Below are positions 25,021-33,635 of a stretch of DNA of 42,963 nucleotides, piece after piece. The position numbers and the translations under genes are program-made. Position 1 is the stretch's first letter. Every line of letters starts with the position of its first letter. Origin of the DNA: Bacteroidales bacterium. Lineage in GTDB: Bacteria > Bacteroidota > Bacteroidia > Bacteroidales > UBA932. The stretch is taken from positions 1 through 42,963 of the forward strand of contig JAFUUB010000070.1 of the NCBI GenBank assembly GCA_017483985.1, read 5' to 3'. Under the pieces are notes generated by a model, which was given only the letters and a program-made list of their open reading frames with translations, was not told the DNA's origin and ran no database searches.

Positions 25021-27429
25021 TTACGGACGGCCTGCCAGCAGGTCGACCACGCAGGACGTCAGGCGCGCCGTGGAATGGGTCCAGATTTCCTTGTAGGTAC
25101 AATTGGACTGCATGGGGAAGTAGGGCTCGTCGTCGTTTTCGAAGGTCTCGATGCCGACGGGAACGGCCCCGACGACATTCCCGGCATACGCCCCGTATAA
25201 CAACGGATAATCGTAGCCTTCCCCATAGACCGTGCTGAGGGCGAACGGGTTGAATCCCAGGACATATTCTACCTGACGGGCGGCGACGTCGTACAGGCCG
25301 CCGTCCTGCAGGGCCTCCGAGAGGATGAAACAGGCCTTTGCCTTGGCCAGCGTGACGGCGTTGAAACCGCGGAACTGGTAGGCGACGGGGAAGCGGCGCA
25401 GGTAGAAGCCGCCGCCGAGCGGAATACCGTTCCGCACCTGGGCGTTGTATTCTTCCAGCGTCGGCAGTCCGACGGCTTCCCCTTCGTGATAGAGGCCGGA
25501 ATAATCCGTATTGTCCAATTCATAGACGGCGGCGGGCAGGAGTCCGTACGGTGCCATGACATCGGCCGTTTCCCGGTACCAGTCGGCGGCCGCCGCGAGG
25601 GAGGCACGCCACTGCGGGGCTTCCGGGTGGGAAGGAGCCGCCTTCAGCAGCATCGCTAGTCCCTGGACCAGACGGTGTTCCTGGCTCTGGTGATACCAGG
25701 CGAGGATCCGCTTGTGTTCTTTCCCTTCATAGAAGAAGCCGTGCAGGGGCATCGACCAGTCCGTCCGGCGCGGCAGTTGCTGGCAGGCCATGACGGTCCG
25801 GGCCCGCTCGGCGGCGACATCCAGATACTGTGCATCGCCGGTCAGCCGGTACAGCCGCATTGCAGCAGTGACGGCCATCGCCGTCAGCTCCGCCGTGTTT
25901 TCTTCATTAAGCTGGCTGTCGATCCGCCGGAGGGCGAACGCAAAGTCTTCTTCGGCAACCAGGCGGCACCAACGGGCGAAGACGGGGTCCGTCTTCTCAA
26001 AATGGGGGACGGCCATCGCCGCGTATTCGGCGCTGCGGAAATTGTCCGAGGCCCGGTCGGACGCGGTGCCGTCCATATCGTCCTTGTCGCCCCGGATGTT
26101 CATCGTCCAGATCCCGATGATCAGGCCGCCGGCCCGGTAGCCGTCTCCGAAACGGGTCCGGAGCACCCAGTTCAAGCCCCAGCGGGCCTCTTCCAGCAAC
26201 CGGCCGTACAGGACGGGATCACGGTCCTGCATGAGGTCGGCCGCTTCGAGCAGGGCGATGCCGGACTCGGCGGTGTTGCCCGTTCCCTGGGTCAGGTCCG
26301 CCGCATCGTGCCATCCGCCCGCGATGCTGACGCTCCGCCCGTCGGGATGGTGCAGGAAGACATCCTGGTGGCACTCCTGGTGGATGCCGGGCTGATCGAA
26401 GCCGCAGCGTTCGGAGAAGTAGAAATTCACGGAATGCCACAGGTTTCCTTCATAGGCCGAAGGCCCGATGGCAAAGGGCCGGGAAGACACGTCCCCGCAA
26501 GTCAGCACATAGGTTCCGGACGTATCGAAGTCGCTGAAATCCAAGAGCATGAGACCATGGTCCATGGACTTTCCCCTCCCGTTGAACACCGTCCGGCCGC
26601 TGTCCGCATCCCGCAGCTGGAACGCCCGCGAGCCCCCCGCCGGAACGAGGGCCTGCTTCCGGGAACCGGTGGTATATCCGCAGTGGCTGTAAGCCATCGT
26701 GCCCTCCTTGAGGTCAAACCCGCGGGAATGCTCGGGGTCGACTTTTTCCAGGCGCATGTCCTCGACATACAGGTGCATCCGGTCCGAAGCGCCGGCCGTC
26801 TCGCCGTTCATCATCATCGAGGCAGACAGGCCGGTGACCTTGTCCCGGTACAGGTCGGGGATTTCCCAGATAATCTGCGTCCATTCCCCGGGCCGGACCG
26901 TGACGAAATGCTCCCCTTCGAAACGACCCGGCGTCGGCATCGGCTTGACCCCCTCGTTGTGGAGGCCGAAACCGAGGAAGACCAGGTAATATCCGGGCGC
27001 ATCGACATAGACCCAGCATGAGAAACGGTTCCATTCGCGCAGGTCCTCCCCGTCCAGGGGACGGATGATGTCCGGCATGCCGTAATTGCGGTTGGTGGGG
27101 TTCTTCTTCTCCAGGGAAGCGGGAGCGTCCAGGTGGACGGAGCCCTTTCCGTTACGGGTGACGGTATAATCAGGCGAGATGGTACCGGGGACCGTGTGGC
27201 GGAGAGCGGCAAAGTCCTCAACCAGCGGCAGTTCCCGGCTCTTCAGGACGGGTTTTGCCTGCCACCGTTCCATTCCGGACCGGCCGGGGATCTCCTGCAT
27301 GATCCGGTGGACCCGGTCGCTTTCCCGGATCTGGCGGACAAGGGCGGTATCGCTTTGGGCATTCGCCTGCAGCGGGGCGGCCAGCAGGACGAGGATGCCG
27401 ATAAGGGTTCGACTACGTAGGAATGCCAT
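25021..27429 (-). CDS. Glycoside hydrolase family 9 enzyme with N-terminal binding and Ig-like (CelD_N) domains
   Basis: An 802-residue exported glycosidase with signal ending QANAQ (about 25). Residues 85-230 form a jelly-roll-like domain (SCWVYVDAPGYYLVFLG, then LYVEDMRLEKV). Residues 240-325 are an Ig-like CelD_N module, and 325-800 are the (alpha/alpha)6 GH9 barrel. The hallmark aspartates are in GGWHDAADLTQ (371-381), matching the DAGD site of endoglucanases. The C-terminal part has YVLGFNPFALSTVYGEG; an acid equivalent to the GH9 proton donor is not certain, with KEIWTHS in the expected place. Substrates of GH9 are beta-linked glucans and relatives. It follows the SusC/SusD genes after 74 bases containing a hairpin, so it is likely the enzyme of this locus. 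Confidence 0.85.
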   Translation of the reverse strand: MAFLRSRTLIGILVLLAAPLQANAQSDTALVRQIRESDRVHRIMQEIPGRSGMERWQAKPVLKSRELPLVEDFAALRHTVPGTISPDYTVTRNGKGSVHLDAPASLEKKNPTNRNYGMPDIIRPLDGEDLREWNRFSCWVYVDAPGYYLVFLGFGLHNEGVKPMPTPGRFEGEHFVTVRPGEWTQIIWEIPDLYRDKVTGLSASMMMNGETAGASDRMHLYVEDMRLEKVDPEHSRGFDLKEGTMAYSHCGYTTGSRKQALVPAGGSRAFQLRDADSGRTVFNGRGKSMDHGLMLLDFSDFDTSGTYVLTCGDVSSRPFAIGPSAYEGNLWHSVNFYFSERCGFDQPGIHQECHQDVFLHHPDGRSVSIAGGWHDAADLTQGTGNTAESGIALLEAADLMQDRDPVLYGRLLEEARWGLNWVLRTRFGDGYRAGGLIIGIWTMNIRGDKDDMDGTASDRASDNFRSAEYAAMAVPHFEKTDPVFARWCRLVAEEDFAFALRRIDSQLNEENTAELTAMAVTAAMRLYRLTGDAQYLDVAAERARTVMACQQLPRRTDWSMPLHGFFYEGKEHKRILAWYHQSQEHRLVQGLAMLLKAAPSHPEAPQWRASLAAAADWYRETADVMAPYGLLPAAVYELDNTDYSGLYHEGEAVGLPTLEEYNAQVRNGIPLGGGFYLRRFPVAYQFRGFNAVTLAKAKACFILSEALQDGGLYDVAARQVEYVLGFNPFALSTVYGEGYDYPLLYGAYAGNVVGAVPVGIETFENDDEPYFPMQSNCTYKEIWTHSTARLTSCVVDLLAGRP

Positions 27430-27452
27430 GTTTTCTCAATGCGGATAAGGGA

Positions 27453-27490
27453 ATAAGAGGACGATCCCCCGAAGGGAACCGTCCTCTTAT
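27453..27490 (-). other. Strong stem-loop between the susD-like and GH9 genes
   Basis: ATAAGAGGAC (27453-27462) pairs with GTCCTCTTAT (27481-27490). The pairing continues by G27463-C27480 and an inner CCC/GGG after an internal loop. No run of T follows on the minus strand, so it is not a classic terminator. It may be a partial terminator, a processing site, or a 3' stabiliser of the susCD part of the mRNA. Confidence 0.7.
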
Positions 27491-27503
27491 CAGGATTAAC
27501 AGA

Positions 27504-29081
27504 TTAGAAATTCGGAACGTTCTTGTCCCACCACAGACGGGTGTTGCCGTTGTCGGCGCCACCGAGTTTCGAGACGGCTTCCGCCATCTGGTTGTTCCAT
27601 TCGAAAGACTCCGGGAAGGTCATCCGCTTGACGATGTCGTCGTTCTTGAACACGCCCTGGCTCTCGTTCACCACCACCGGGAACACGATCGGGTAGCCCG
27701 TACGACGCTGCTCGGACCAGGCCTCCATGCCGTCCGGATAGGTGGCGATCCATTTCTGGATGATGATCTTCTGGAGCTTGACTTCGTTGCTGGCGGATTC
27801 ATCCCACTTGGGAGAAACCTTGTTCAGATACGGGGAGTCGGCCGGAATGCTGTTGGCCGGATTCTTGACATCGACATAGGGAGCCGGCAGCTTGTCGCTC
27901 TGCAGATAGGCAGACGCATCGCCTGCGCCCCACTGGGTGAAGGAAGTCTGGACACCCTTCTCGTACAGGTCCTTGGCAGAACCGCCCATGTTCCAGCCGC
28001 GAAGTGCGCCTTCGGCCCGCAGGAACCAGCTTTCGGCGCTGGCCATGATCAGGCCCGGGTCGCCGCCGCTGAAGTTCGGGAAGGAATGGCCGCCGTACGT
28101 CTCCTTGACGGTCAGCGCAATACCCATACGGATACCCTTGTAGTCCGTGCCGAGGGTCTTGTCATTGGCCGGCTTGAAGTATTTCGGCATACGGGGATCC
28201 TCATAGCCGCCTAGGATACTTTCCATCACGGCGTTCATGCAGCAGTCGCCCCAGTCGGTTCCCAGGGTGGAAAGCGGGTGGACCCAGCCCTTTCCAACCA
28301 CGGAGACCGTACCCTCTTCCAGGACGCCGTCCGCGACGGCGGCCTCAGCCTTCTGCTTGGCCAGGGTCGGATTCACCTTGACGATGCGCATCGCGGCACG
28401 CAGCTGGATGGAATTGGCGAACTTGACCCACTTGCCGAAGTCGCCGCCCAGCATCAGGTCGAACGGCTGGAAAGGCGTGGCGCCCGGATACTCGGCCATG
28501 AAGGCTTTCAGGGCAGCCTTTGCGGCATCCAATTCCTCGAAGACATGATTATAAGCCTCTTCCTGCGTATCGAAGGACGCACCGGTGGCGCTGGTACCGT
28601 ACTTGCTGTACACGACCGGACCGTAGGAGTCGCTCACCCGGATCATGGCCACGGCCCGCAGGATCTGCGCGACGGCGTAGAAATGCGGATAGTCATCCTT
28701 ACGGCTCTCGATGCTGGTGAAGATCGGGCTCATCACATCCCGGTAGGTCAGGTCCCACATGCCGCTGACCCAGGAGCGGATCAGGAACAACGTGGCGGGA
28801 TTGATGTTGTTCTGGAACACGGTAGGGTGCATCATATAGCCGCACCATTCGTCCGCGGTCAGGTTCTGGGCCGTCTGCATCTCCCAAGCCCACAGGCAGG
28901 TATTGTTGTAGATACCCTGCTGGATGGTCGGGAAAAAGGCGCCCACGTCGTTGAAGTCGGCGGAGAGCATTTCATTCGTCACGCCGTAGGGATTGGTATT
29001 GTACTCTTCCCATTTGCTGCAGCCCTGCAGCGCAACGGCGAGCACGGCCAGTAATATAATGGAGTATACCTTGTTTTTCAT
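27504..29081 (-). CDS. SusD/RagB-like surface lipoprotein
   Basis: A 525-residue lipoprotein (lipobox ALQGC, Cys21) opening with SKWEEYNTNPYGVT. It has the helical core of the SusD superfamily, of the SusD-like type seen beside RagA-like receptors. Visible parts are FYAVAQILRAVAMIRVSDSYGPV (TPR-like), LMLGGDFGKWVKFANSIQLRAAM, a SAESWFLRAEGALRGW helix, and a C-terminal EAWSEQRRTGYP that is conserved in this branch. It caps the SusC barrel and binds the glycan at the surface. The start is at MKNKVYS, three codons after the longest frame start. It comes 12 bases after the SusC stop and upstream of the GH9 gene. Confidence 0.92.
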   Translation of the reverse strand: MKNKVYSIILLAVLAVALQGCSKWEEYNTNPYGVTNEMLSADFNDVGAFFPTIQQGIYNNTCLWAWEMQTAQNLTADEWCGYMMHPTVFQNNINPATLFLIRSWVSGMWDLTYRDVMSPIFTSIESRKDDYPHFYAVAQILRAVAMIRVSDSYGPVVYSKYGTSATGASFDTQEEAYNHVFEELDAAKAALKAFMAEYPGATPFQPFDLMLGGDFGKWVKFANSIQLRAAMRIVKVNPTLAKQKAEAAVADGVLEEGTVSVVGKGWVHPLSTLGTDWGDCCMNAVMESILGGYEDPRMPKYFKPANDKTLGTDYKGIRMGIALTVKETYGGHSFPNFSGGDPGLIMASAESWFLRAEGALRGWNMGGSAKDLYEKGVQTSFTQWGAGDASAYLQSDKLPAPYVDVKNPANSIPADSPYLNKVSPKWDESASNEVKLQKIIIQKWIATYPDGMEAWSEQRRTGYPIVFPVVVNESQGVFKNDDIVKRMTFPESFEWNNQMAEAVSKLGGADNGNTRLWWDKNVPNF

Positions 29082-29093
29082 GACAATCATAGA

Positions 29094-32000
29094 TTAGAAG
29101 CCCAACTTGAGGTTGAAACCGAAGGAACGGGTGCCGGGGACACCGTAGAAGTCAACACCCTGCGCGCCCGAAGCAGCGGACATGCTGTAGTCGGTATCGT
29201 ACGGAGCAGGGCAGTAGAACACGACCAGGTTGCGGGCCACGAAGGACAGCGAAGCGCTCTTGAGGACCTTCAGGTTCGCAAGCACCTTCTTGGGAAGGGC
29301 ATAGCCGAGGGAGAGTTCGCGGAGGCGGATGTTGGTCGCATCGTAGACATAGTATCCGGAGATACCGTCACGACCGCCGACGCGGCGGTAGAAGCCGTTC
29401 ACGTCCTTGATCTGATTGCCTTCGAATTCGACATAGCCCTTGTCTCTCGCTGCGGCGGTCGCTTCGGACACACCCTGGATGTCGTTCATCGCCTGGGTCA
29501 GGGACAGGGCGTCCCCGCCGAAACGGCTGTCGATCAGGAAGCCAAGGGAGATGTTCTTGTATTCAAGGGTATTGTTCCAGCCCAGGAGGAAGTCCGGGGT
29601 GGCATTGCCGATATAGGCAAAACCGTCTTTCTTCGTAGGAAGGCCGGTCTCGTCCAAAATGGCTTTACCGGAAGCATCCCGGTCAAAGACATAGCCGTAG
29701 AAATCGCCATAGGAACCACCCTCGGTGAGCCACATGCGGTAGGCATCGGAACCGGAGTCCGTCAGGACGAACTGCGTGATGTCCTCATGCAGCTTGATGA
29801 TCTTGTTCTTGTTGTGGGACATGTTGAACTGGGACTTCCAGATGAAGTCACGGGTCATCACGGGCGTGATCGAAACAGAGGCCTCGATACCGGAGTTCTG
29901 GATGTTACCGGCATTGATGTAGTAGTAGTTGTAGCCACTGCCTTCCGGAGCCTTCAGGGTGAAGAGCTGGTTGGTCGTGTTGGTCTTGTACCAGGTGAAA
30001 TCCACGGAGAGGCGGTTCTTGAAGAACTGCCACTCGGTACCGAACTCGAGGGAGGAGGAGATTTCCGGCTTGAGTTCGCCGAAAGCGGCCGTACCCACCG
30101 GGGTCACGGTACCATTGTAGTTGACCGAACCGGTCGGGTTGGTGATGCGCGTAGGCAGGTCGTTACCCACCTGGGCGTAGGAAGCGCGGATCTTTCCGTA
30201 GTTGATCCACTCCGGGAGGGTAAGCAACTCGCTCAGCAGGAGGGTGGCACCGACGGAAGGATAGAAGAAGCCCTTCTTGAAGCTGTCGGTGTAAGCCAAC
30301 GCGGAAGACCAGTCGTTACGGGCGGTGACGTCGATGAAGAGGAAATCCTTGTAACCGAAGTTCGCGGTGGCGAACAGGGCCAGGTTCTGCGTACGCCATG
30401 CACCCTGGCTGAACTGCTGGGTGATCGTATTGGGGATGGTGAAGATGTTCGCGTAGGCCAGACCGGAGTTATAGGAACTCGAATACAGGGAATGGCTGCG
30501 GGAATCGGAGATGCTGCCACCGACCGAAGCGGTCACGGTGAAGTCGCCGAACTGCTTGTTGAAGTTCGCCAGGACGTCGGCATAGAGCTTGGCACCGGTG
30601 GACTGGCCGTATTCATACAGACCGTTCTTGTTACCGGCGAGGGAGACGTCCGTGGTCGCGTACATCTTGACTTCTTCGCGGTCGGCGTTGGCATCCAAGC
30701 TCGTACGGGCCTGCAGGTTGAACCAGTCCGTGACGTCCCACTTGGCCATCAAGCTGGCGATGATACGGTTGCGCACATTCTGGCGGCTCGTCCGGTTCGC
30801 AACCCACCAAGGGTTCTGCTCGGCGGGGCCGATGGACTTGTACCAGCTCTGGGCCATCAGGTTGCGGTCCGCGTCGAATTTCTCGAATTCCTTCGCATAC
30901 TCGCTCACGTCATGGCCGACGGGGATGTTGTACAGACCCGGGATCGGGCTGGTGTAGGCACCGCCCGGACGGGGACGGTTCTTGACATCCTGATAGATAT
31001 ACTGCACGCTGGCGTCCACGGTGACGGCGTCCCACATGCGGGCCGTGTTCCGCAGCGTCACGTTGTGACGGCCGAAAGCGCTGTTGGGATAGATACCCCG
31101 GGAAGTCGTGTTACCGTAGGAAACGTAGGTCTGGTTCTTGTCGTTGCCGGTGGACACGGAAACCGTGTTCATCGTATTGATACCGGTCTGGAAGAAGCTC
31201 TTGATGAAAGCGATCTTGTCCCAGGACGGAGTCGCCTTGGCACCCCAGCTGTAGAAGCCGTCGCTCTCACCGTAACGGTTCTGCAGTTCAGGCAGATAGG
31301 CGACCGTGTCGAAGGTCGTGGTGGAGGAGAAGTCCACCTTCGTACCGCCGGCCTGGCCCTTCTTCGTCGTGATCATGATGACGCCGTTGGCCGCTTCGGT
31401 ACCGTACAGGGCGGAAGCGGAGGCGCCTTTCAGGACGTTGATGGAGGCGATGTCGTCCGGGTTGAGGTTGGACATGCCGTCACCGCCGTCGTGGCCGCCG
31501 GACAGCAGGCTGTTCAGCTGGGAACCCTGGGAGTTGCTGATCGGAACGCCGTCCACGACATAGAGCGGCTGGTTGTTGCCGTTGGCGGAGCGGAAACCGC
31601 GGATGGAGACCTTGGTGGCGCCGCCCAGACCGGAAGCATTGGACGTGACGGTGACACCCGCGGCCTTGCCGGCCAGCGCGTTCATCATGTTCACGTCACG
31701 CGCGCGGGTGATGTCCTCGCTGCTGACGGACTGCGTGGAATAAGTCAAACTCTTGGCCTGACGCTGGATACCGAGTGCGGAGACCACCACCTCATCCAAC
31801 AGGGAGGCGGAAAGCGTCAAAGCGACATCGACACGGCTGCGGCCGTTTACGGGAACTTCGGCTTCATCGTAGCCGAGCAGGGAGAACACCAGCGTCCCAT
31901 TGGAAGGGACCTGAAGAGAATAGGAACCATTTTCGGAAGTGACCGTCGCCACGGAGGTATTCCCCTTCAGCGAAACAAACACTCCCACCAGCGGAGAACC

Positions 32001-32120
32001 ATCGTCTCCATCTGTTACCTGACCGCTGACCGTCCCAGGAGTCTGGGCGCCGAGCCAGGTAGCCGGCACGAAGCATAGCATCATGCCAAGCAGCAGAACG
32101 CAACTTTTGATTGTTTTCAT
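29094..32120 (-). CDS. SusC/RagA TonB-dependent outer-membrane receptor (intact)
   Basis: A 1008-residue receptor with signal ending WLGAQ (about 26). A carboxypeptidase-regulatory-like domain follows (about 30-110, SGQVTDGDDGSPLVGV), then a TonB-box-like DEVVVSALGIQRQ, the plug with VSIRGFRSANGNNQPLYVVDG and the SusC signature LYGTEAANGVIMITTKKGQ, and a barrel ending RSFGFNLKLGF. It imports oligosaccharide into the periplasm using TonB energy. The length is normal and the gene is unbroken, unlike the susC at 19129-22195. A promoter 62 bases upstream and a short leader hairpin are present. It leads the susC-susD-GH9 unit. No regulator (ECF sigma/anti-sigma, HTCS or SusR) lies in the window beside it. 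Confidence 0.94.
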   Translation of the reverse strand: MKTIKSCVLLLGMMLCFVPATWLGAQTPGTVSGQVTDGDDGSPLVGVFVSLKGNTSVATVTSENGSYSLQVPSNGTLVFSLLGYDEAEVPVNGRSRVDVALTLSASLLDEVVVSALGIQRQAKSLTYSTQSVSSEDITRARDVNMMNALAGKAAGVTVTSNASGLGGATKVSIRGFRSANGNNQPLYVVDGVPISNSQGSQLNSLLSGGHDGGDGMSNLNPDDIASINVLKGASASALYGTEAANGVIMITTKKGQAGGTKVDFSSTTTFDTVAYLPELQNRYGESDGFYSWGAKATPSWDKIAFIKSFFQTGINTMNTVSVSTGNDKNQTYVSYGNTTSRGIYPNSAFGRHNVTLRNTARMWDAVTVDASVQYIYQDVKNRPRPGGAYTSPIPGLYNIPVGHDVSEYAKEFEKFDADRNLMAQSWYKSIGPAEQNPWWVANRTSRQNVRNRIIASLMAKWDVTDWFNLQARTSLDANADREEVKMYATTDVSLAGNKNGLYEYGQSTGAKLYADVLANFNKQFGDFTVTASVGGSISDSRSHSLYSSSYNSGLAYANIFTIPNTITQQFSQGAWRTQNLALFATANFGYKDFLFIDVTARNDWSSALAYTDSFKKGFFYPSVGATLLLSELLTLPEWINYGKIRASYAQVGNDLPTRITNPTGSVNYNGTVTPVGTAAFGELKPEISSSLEFGTEWQFFKNRLSVDFTWYKTNTTNQLFTLKAPEGSGYNYYYINAGNIQNSGIEASVSITPVMTRDFIWKSQFNMSHNKNKIIKLHEDITQFVLTDSGSDAYRMWLTEGGSYGDFYGYVFDRDASGKAILDETGLPTKKDGFAYIGNATPDFLLGWNNTLEYKNISLGFLIDSRFGGDALSLTQAMNDIQGVSEATAAARDKGYVEFEGNQIKDVNGFYRRVGGRDGISGYYVYDATNIRLRELSLGYALPKKVLANLKVLKSASLSFVARNLVVFYCPAPYDTDYSMSAASGAQGVDFYGVPGTRSFGFNLKLGF

Positions 32121-32154
32121 ATGTGTTTAGAATGGTTGTTATCAGTGGGCATTC

Positions 32155-32171
32155 CTTCAGTTTTCCTGAAG
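32155..32171 (-). other. Leader stem-loop of the intact susC transcript
   Basis: CTTCAG (32155-32160) is complementary to CTGAAG (32166-32171) with a 5-base loop. On the minus strand this hairpin would lie within the first bases of the mRNA, where 5' hairpins often protect transcripts. Confidence 0.4.
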
Positions 32172-32181
32172 TAAATGCGGC

Positions 32182-32212
32182 GCAAGATAAACAATACTTA
32201 CTTGAAAACAAA
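32182..32212 (-). promoter_or_regulatory. Promoter of the susC-susD-GH9 unit
   Basis: On the minus strand TTTG (32212-32209), 19 bases, then TATCTTGC (32189-32182). The -33 element and spacing are exact; the -7 element has TTGC instead of TTTG, so it may be weak and activator-dependent. Confidence 0.5.
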
Positions 32213-32282
32213 GTTTTGGCTGCATAATTATTATTTTGAGTATTTTTTCTTATCTTGTGAGCCGAAATAACCTGGACAAAAC

Positions 32283-32900
32283 ATGAAAAAGTCTTTTATC
32301 CGTCGGATCACCGACCTCACCAAAGTTCAAAACCGCGCCGCTTTTGCCGATGTCGAGCAGAAGATCAAGCAGCATAAATACGGATCGGATGCCTTCATGA
32401 ACATCCTGCAAAGCCGCTACTCCTGCCACGCATTCAATCACATACCCGTATCCGCCTCCAAACTGGAAATGATCCTTGAGGCCGGCCGGATGGCGCCGTC
32501 GGCTGCGAACTGCCAGCCGGTGCGTATCTGGGTGATCAAGAGCGAAGAAGCCCTCGCCCGCCTGCGGAAGATCCACCCCTGCTACGGGGCACCGGTCGTC
32601 CTGGTCGTCGGCTGCCGCAATGAAGAGGCCTGGGTCCGCGAGAGCGACGGCGTCATCGCGGCCAAGACCGATGCCGCCATCGTCCTTACCCACATGATGC
32701 TGACAGCCACCGACGCCGGTCTGGCGAACATGTGGATCTGGGACTTCGACCCCGCCAAGATCCGCGAGGCCTTCCCTGAGATCCGGGACCATGGCGTATA
32801 CGGCCTGCTGGCCATCGGCCACCCGGCCGCCGGACAGGGCAAGCCCACGGAACTCCACGACCAGCGCAAACCCATCGAGGACCTGGTCAAGGAACTGTAA
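32283..32900 (+). CDS. Nitroreductase-family FMN enzyme
   Basis: A 205-residue protein of the FMN-dependent nitroreductase superfamily. The core begins at about residue 40 with ILQSRYSCHAFNHIPVSASKLEMIL, the usual N-terminal FMN-phosphate segment, then EAGRMAPSAANCQPVRIWVI. A mid-region TDAAIVLTHMMLTATDAGLANMWI is the helix at the dimer interface. The last part, GLLAIGHPAAGQGKP, is the C-terminal strand and FMN loop. About 38 basic residues precede the core with no signal peptide, a longer lead than many relatives. The substrate is not predictable. It is divergent from susC and ends in a hairpin terminator shared with the next gene. Confidence 0.88.
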   Translation: MKKSFIRRITDLTKVQNRAAFADVEQKIKQHKYGSDAFMNILQSRYSCHAFNHIPVSASKLEMILEAGRMAPSAANCQPVRIWVIKSEEALARLRKIHPCYGAPVVLVVGCRNEEAWVRESDGVIAAKTDAAIVLTHMMLTATDAGLANMWIWDFDPAKIREAFPEIRDHGVYGLLAIGHPAAGQGKPTELHDQRKPIEDLVKEL

Positions 32901-32915
32901 GGCATTTCTGACATA

Positions 32916-32956
32916 AAAAGGACTCCGCCCCGGCCAATGCCGGAGCGGAGTCTTTT
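32916..32956. terminator. Bidirectional intrinsic terminator after the nitroreductase gene
   Basis: GACTCCGC (32921-32928) pairs with GCGGAGTC (32945-32952), with an inner CCGGC/GCCGG stem and a CAAT loop. AAAA and TTTT lie at the outer ends. It separates two convergent genes. Confidence 0.85.
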
Positions 32957-32975
32957 ATTCTACAGGGGCCTGCGG

Positions 32976-33233
32976 TTATTTCAGCAGTTTCTTGATGAAG
33001 TTCCAGACCCACAGAAGGACGACGGCGCCGATGACGGCGCAGACGATCTGACCATACCACTGTGCCCAGAAGGAACCGCTGGCTCCCAGCTTGCCCAGCA
33101 GCCAACCGCCGACGACACCGCCGAGAAGGCCGATGATGATGTTCCAGATCAGTCCGCCTTTCTCCTTGAAGACGAAGAAGCCGGCCAGCCAGCCTGCGAC
33201 GGCTCCCATAAGTAATGTGATGATAAGATTCAT
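32976..33233 (-). CDS. GlsB/YeaQ/YmgE-family small membrane protein
   Basis: An 85-residue hydrophobic protein with three predicted membrane segments and the glycine-rich family pattern MGAVAGWLAGFFV, then IIIGLLGGVVGGWLLG and IGAVVLLWVWNF. The family (transglycosylase-associated proteins) is induced by stress in several bacteria; its molecular role is not established. The length fits. A near-perfect promoter precedes it. Confidence 0.9.
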   Translation of the reverse strand: MNLIITLLMGAVAGWLAGFFVFKEKGGLIWNIIIGLLGGVVGGWLLGKLGASGSFWAQWYGQIVCAVIGAVVLLWVWNFIKKLLK

Positions 33234-33266
33234 GGCGTTGATGTTAAGTTATTTAGATACACATTA

Positions 33267-33297
33267 CAAAGATAAGGATCATTCCCAAATAAACAAA
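33267..33297 (-). promoter_or_regulatory. Consensus promoter of the GlsB/YeaQ gene
   Basis: The minus strand reads TTTG (33297-33294), 19 bases, TATCTTTG (33274-33267), a full match to the Bacteroidetes consensus. The start codon is 33 bases downstream of the -7 box. Confidence 0.75.
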
Positions 33298-33320
33298 CAT
33301 CGCCATAAACGCGGCTTGCA

Positions 33321-33632
33321 TCAGTCCTTTCCGGACGGAATGTAACTTCGGAGGGCCTCGACGTAGGCGGCGAAGGCATCGCGCCCCCGGTCGGTGATGT
33401 GGCAGAGGGTCTGCGGCATCTTTCCCTTGAATCCCTTGGTCACCTCGATGTATCCGGCCTGCTGCAACTTGTCGAGCTGCACGCTCAGGTTGCCGGAAGT
33501 CGCACCTGTCTGGCCCCTCAGGTAGACGAAGTCTGCACTGTCGGTGCTGATCAGGATCGACATGACCGCCAGCCGGAGTTCCGAATGAAGCAAGGGATCC
33601 AGGGGCTTGAAGGTTTTCATACGGTCAGGCAT
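33321..33632 (-). CDS. Winged-helix transcriptional regulator (HTH_34/MarR-like)
   Basis: A 103-residue DNA-binding protein: LLHSELRLAVMSILISTD (helix 1), then VYLRGQTGATSGNLSVQLDKLQQAGYIEV, a helix-turn-helix with recognition helix TSGNLSVQLDKLQ, and a wing (KGFKGKMPQTLCHITDRGRDAF). It resembles the small winged-helix regulators of the HTH_34 kind. It has no sensor domain. It is 3 bases after the membrane-protein gene, so the two are co-transcribed and the protein may control its own operon. The ATG four codons later (MKTF) is an alternative start. Confidence 0.85.
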   Translation of the reverse strand: MPDRMKTFKPLDPLLHSELRLAVMSILISTDSADFVYLRGQTGATSGNLSVQLDKLQQAGYIEVTKGFKGKMPQTLCHITDRGRDAFAAYVEALRSYIPSGKD

Positions 33633-33635
33633 ACG

